From: CAYNHZ01 sp964397445
GTDB lineage: Bacteria > Bacteroidota > Bacteroidia > Bacteroidales > UBA932
NCBI GenBank assembly: GCA_964397445.1
Contig: CAYNHZ010000003.1
Span: 122,828 to 186,827, forward strand
Reading direction: 5' to 3'
DNA length: 64,000 nucleotides
In this document: positions 61,453 to 64,000 of the stretch, piece by piece
Numbering within the stretch: the first letter of the stretch is position 1
How the letters are laid out: each line of letters opens with the position of its first letter
Translations under genes and position numbers: made by a program
Notes under the pieces: generated by a model
What the model saw: only the letters and a program-made list of their open reading frames with translations
Told to the model about the DNA's origin: nothing
The model's database searches: none

Positions 61453-63075
61453 ATGAAAAATGCGATTTTCTCTTTTCCACTCCCTAAGAACGAACCTGTA
61501 AAAACTTTTTTAAAAAATAGTCCTGAGAGGAGGGCCCTTGATGCTGAGTTAGCAAAACAAAGTTCAACTATTATAGATATTCCCTTGATTATTGGGGGTA
61601 AGGAGGTTAGAACCGGCAATATTGGCACAATTGTGATGCCTCACGATCATCACCATATCTTGGCACGATACCATAAAGCATGTGAGAAAGAGATCCAAAT
61701 GGCTATTGATGCAGCCCTTAAAGCACATTCGATATGGGCAGAGTTGGATTGGACTATAAGGGCCTCTATTATGTTGAAGATAGCAGATCTTATTTCAGGT
61801 AAATATAGGGCAGTATTGAATGCTTCAAATATGTTAGGTCAAAGTAAGAATATTTACCAGGCAGAGATTGATTCGGCCTGTGAAACAATTGATTTTCTGA
61901 GATATAATGTTTCATTTGCTTCTAAAATCTATGGTTTTCAACCAAAAAGTGCCCCTGGACAAATTAATAGTATTGAGTATCGGGCCTTAGAAGGGTTTGT
62001 TTTTGCAGTGAGCCCTTTTAACTTTACATCAATTGCTTCAAATCTTGCCCTTTCTCCTGTTTTGATGGGAAATACAGTGGTTTGGAAGAGTGCTACAACT
62101 TCCATTCTTTCAAATTATTATTTGATGAAAATCTATATGGAGGCGGGACTTCCAGATGGTGTTGTAAATTTTTTGTGTGGCAGCGGTGCTCTCATTGGGG
62201 ATGTGGTGTTGGAGTCTAAAGATCTTGCTGGTGTGCATTTTACAGGTTCTTGTAACACTTTTAATACTATATGGAAAGGCGTTGCCGGAAGATTGGGAAA
62301 GTATAAATCTTATCCTCGTCTTGCAGGGGAGACAGGCGGCAAAGATTTTATTTTCGTCCATCCCTCTTCCTCTCCGATTGAAGTTGGAACAGCTGCATAT
62401 TGCGGAGCTTTTGAATATCAAGGACAAAAATGTTCCGCCGCATCTCGAATGTATGTTCCTAACTCCTTATGGGATTCTGTCCTTTGCAGGATAAAAGAGA
62501 TTGCCAATGAGGTTAAAATGGGAGATGTGTCTGATTCTGATAACTTTATCAATGCTGTAATTGATGAAGCCTCTTTTGATTCGATCTCAAGTTATATCGA
62601 ATATGCTAAGAAGGCAGATGATGCTGAGATTGTGTTGGGTGGAAGGTGCGATAAAAGTAAAGGCTATTATATTGAACCTACTGTAATCTTGACATCAAAT
62701 CCGAAGTTTAAAACTATGGAAGAGGAGATATTTGGCCCTGTTCTTACGGTGTATGTTTATGAAGATCAAGATATTGAAAGAGCAATAGAAATTTGTAATA
62801 CCACATCTCCATATGCACTTACGGGCGCAGTTTTTGGAAGAGATCGTATTGCCATTGAGGAGATTTCAAGAAAATTATCTTATGCTGCCGGTAACTTTTA
62901 TATCAATGACAAACCTACCGGAGCAGTTGTTGGTATGCAACCATTTGGCGGTGCAAGGGCCTCTGGAACAAATGATAAAGCAGGTGGGGAATTTAATCTT
63001 ATTCGCTGGGTATTGCCTCGTACTATAAAGGAGACACTGGACTCACCTACCGATTACCGATATCAATATATGTAA
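61453..63075 (+). CDS. pruA: L-glutamate gamma-semialdehyde (1-pyrroline-5-carboxylate) dehydrogenase
   Basis: NAD-dependent aldehyde dehydrogenase that oxidises glutamate semialdehyde to glutamate in proline and ornithine/arginine catabolism. The protein is 540 aa, like the stand-alone P5CDH group. Catalytic Cys is in YQGQKCSAASRM, the general-base Glu in LAGETGGKDF, with FAVSPFNFTSIASNLA, FTGSCNTF and EEIFGPVLTVYVYED as family motifs. No proline dehydrogenase is adjacent. The gene fits an amino-acid-using metabolism. Confidence 0.93.
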   Translation: MKNAIFSFPLPKNEPVKTFLKNSPERRALDAELAKQSSTIIDIPLIIGGKEVRTGNIGTIVMPHDHHHILARYHKACEKEIQMAIDAALKAHSIWAELDWTIRASIMLKIADLISGKYRAVLNASNMLGQSKNIYQAEIDSACETIDFLRYNVSFASKIYGFQPKSAPGQINSIEYRALEGFVFAVSPFNFTSIASNLALSPVLMGNTVVWKSATTSILSNYYLMKIYMEAGLPDGVVNFLCGSGALIGDVVLESKDLAGVHFTGSCNTFNTIWKGVAGRLGKYKSYPRLAGETGGKDFIFVHPSSSPIEVGTAAYCGAFEYQGQKCSAASRMYVPNSLWDSVLCRIKEIANEVKMGDVSDSDNFINAVIDEASFDSISSYIEYAKKADDAEIVLGGRCDKSKGYYIEPTVILTSNPKFKTMEEEIFGPVLTVYVYEDQDIERAIEICNTTSPYALTGAVFGRDRIAIEEISRKLSYAAGNFYINDKPTGAVVGMQPFGGARASGTNDKAGGEFNLIRWVLPRTIKETLDSPTDYRYQYM

Positions 63076-63097
63076 AAGAAACTTGACATATGTAAAA
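63068..63097. promoter_or_regulatory. Direct repeats ATATGTAAAA, possible operator
   Basis: Two copies of ATATGTAAAA start 20 bp apart (63068, 63088), about two helical turns, just upstream of the -7 box at 63105. The second lies within a palindrome-like TTGACATATGTAA. It may be an operator for the HTH protein of this operon. Confidence 0.35.
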
Positions 63098-63104
63098 AAA
63101 ACCT

Positions 63105-63112
63105 TACATTTG
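63105..63112 (+). promoter_or_regulatory. -7 promoter box (TACATTTG) for the membrane protein/HTH pair
   Basis: TAnnTTTG match 45 nt before the ATG at 63158. Confidence 0.55.
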
Positions 63113-63157
63113 ACCATTATAAACTGACGCTATTAATAGTGTCGAAAAATTAATATT

Positions 63158-63646
63158 ATGATCAAAAATTATCTTCTACCAAACATTTTTAAGAAAATTG
63201 GTTTATGGATGGTCTTGCCCTTTCTTGCAGGATCTCTTTATTCGCTCCTTGGCGAAGGTGCAGAGATGTGGACGTGTAGAGTTTTTTCAATTATCTGTGA
63301 TTCAAGAGAGTTTTTTGGATTCGGAGGTGTAAAATGGTTTTCATTCATCAAAGAAGAGGGAATTTTTGATGAAATCAGTATGATTGGATTAACTATATCG
63401 CTGATTTTCATCTCTTTTTCTAAAGAGAAAGATGAAGATGAATTTATTTTACAGATTAGATTACAATCCCTTGTTTGGGCATTATTGGTGAGTAGTGTGA
63501 TTTTTATATTTGGTATAATGTTTATATACGACCTATATTTTATGTATTTCTGTTTTGTTTATCCTTACTTTATATTTTTATTTTTTATTGCAAAATTCAA
63601 TTATGAATTGATGTGTTTTCACAAAGAAGGGGAGGAACAGAAATGA
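63158..63646 (+). CDS. Small membrane protein coupled to an HTH regulator
   Basis: A 162-aa protein with about four hydrophobic helices (near 12-30, 70-90, 103-125 and 128-148). The loop after helix 1 holds two Cys (TCRVFSIICDS) and the tail is charged. I do not recognise a named family. The last 4 bp overlap the HTH start (ATGA), so the pair is translationally coupled. Membrane protein/small Xre regulator pairs are common in Bacteroidota and Bacillota; the function of the membrane partner is unknown. Confidence 0.72.
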   Translation: MIKNYLLPNIFKKIGLWMVLPFLAGSLYSLLGEGAEMWTCRVFSIICDSREFFGFGGVKWFSFIKEEGIFDEISMIGLTISLIFISFSKEKDEDEFILQIRLQSLVWALLVSSVIFIFGIMFIYDLYFMYFCFVYPYFIFLFFIAKFNYELMCFHKEGEEQK

Positions 63647-63843
63647 AAAACAATATCAAAGCTGAGCGAGCTTTACTTAAGATCACGCAGCAGGAACTCG
63701 CTGATGCTATGAAAGTTAGCAGACAAACTATTAATGCAATAGAATCTAGTAAATATGTCCCATCTTCCCTACTTGCCCTAAAAATAGCCCATTATTTTGG
63801 GAAGGATTTTGAATCAGTCTTTCAGATAGAAGATAATGATTAA
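63643..63843 (+). CDS. Small Xre-family (YozG-like) helix-turn-helix regulator
   Basis: A 66-aa DNA-binding protein made almost wholly of a Cro/C1-type HTH: ITQQELADAMKVSRQTINAIE with a typical second half (PSSLLALKIAHYFG). I start at ATG 63643, which overlaps the membrane gene stop; an upstream in-frame codon lacks support. It is likely an autoregulator of its operon, with the direct repeats at 63068-63097 as candidate sites. Confidence 0.9.
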   Translation: MKNNIKAERALLKITQQELADAMKVSRQTINAIESSKYVPSSLLALKIAHYFGKDFESVFQIEDND

Positions 63844-63845
63844 AT

Positions 63846-63880
63846 AAAAGGTGTTCAAGCATCTGCTTGAACACCTTTTT
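63846..63880 (+). terminator. Strong rho-independent terminator after the HTH gene
   Basis: AAAAGGTGTTCAAGCA/TGCTTGAACACCTTTT long stem with a 2-nt core and terminal T-run, 2 nt after the HTH stop. It may serve both strands. Confidence 0.85.
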
Positions 63881-64000
63881 AATCGTATTGTCGAGATAGT
63901 TGAAGTTTATATCGATGTGATCTCTTACTTCACTTGTCTTGATGGTTATTTTACCTCTTCAAATGTAAATGTAATTTATAATCAGCTATTTACAAAAGCA

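Noticed and set aside
63881..64000. Possible start of another gene at the right edge
   Set aside because: No frame is open to the edge with a credible start or motif in the last 120 bp.
1..64000. CRISPR array, insertion sequence, integrase or phage genes
   Set aside because: No regularly spaced repeats, transposase-like proteins or tRNA-associated attachment duplications were seen.

Overview
The window reads as a piece of core chromosome from an anaerobic, amino-acid- or peptide-fermenting member of the Bacteroidota, most likely order Bacteroidales. The evidence is the AT-rich sequence, the many promoter elements of the Bacteroidota-type TAnnTTTG (-7) consensus just upstream of genes, the general lack of Shine-Dalgarno sequences, Bacteroidota-specific families (DUF4293, a DUF4493-type lipoprotein, a large putative porin), a six-subunit Na+-NQR, and oxygen-sensitive enzymes (FeFe hydrogenase, indolepyruvate:ferredoxin oxidoreductase, radical SAM maturase). 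No insertion sequence, prophage, CRISPR array or rRNA is visible. Coding density is high, and several convergent gene pairs overlap at their 3' ends by 4-35 bp.

Layout. 1-1973: a UvrD/PcrA helicase cut by the window edge. 2033-7957: nqrABCDEF. 7958-8255: a 298-bp gap holding two hairpins. 8256-11498: a 1080-aa fused redox flavoprotein. 11646-18389: a lipoprotein, an amino-acid ABC transporter with an unusual binding-domain order, and iorAB. 18459-26171: a small hypothetical protein, an M1 aminopeptidase, a NifU-like/GGGtGRT pair, an anSME-like radical SAM enzyme and a CoA-transferase. 26309-29869: SAM hydroxide adenosyltransferase, MazG, TcdA and an acetyltransferase-like protein. 29911-38215: a hydrogen-sensing/signalling cluster (DRTGG, RsbW-like ATPase, sensory-type FeFe hydrogenase, DRTGG, PHP, second GHKL ATPase), then the four structural genes of an electron-bifurcating-type NAD-linked FeFe hydrogenase. 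38363-49193: an AraC regulator, prfA, the minus-strand run M28 peptidase-uvrB-rel-uvrA, and mtgA. 49177-63843: TPR protein, DUF4293, nucleoside phosphorylase, SirB1-like protein, tRNA-Gly(CCC), LolC/E-like permease, MltF-like transglycosylase, porin, an AmgK-RapZ fusion with a MurU-like partner, a MauE/thioredoxin protein, a pruA-type dehydrogenase, and a membrane protein/HTH pair.

How the genes fit together (inference). Peptides and amino acids would be cleaved (M1 peptidase), imported (ABC transporter) and oxidised (IorAB, the PruA-type dehydrogenase, possibly the large flavoprotein). Reduced ferredoxin and NADH would be re-oxidised by the bifurcating hydrogenase as H2 and by Na+-NQR, with a CoA-transferase handling acyl-CoA. 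A second, H-cluster-altered hydrogenase with its own ATPases is a plausible redox or H2 sensor for this system.

The observations most worth following up are the lobe-permuted substrate-binding domains of the ABC transporter, the sensory hydrogenase module, the AmgK-RapZ fusion, the NifU-like/GGGtGRT pair of unknown function, the one-polypeptide redox fusion, the hydrolase-dead Rel inside a uvrB-rel-uvrA operon, and a recurrent geometry of divergent -7 promoter boxes.
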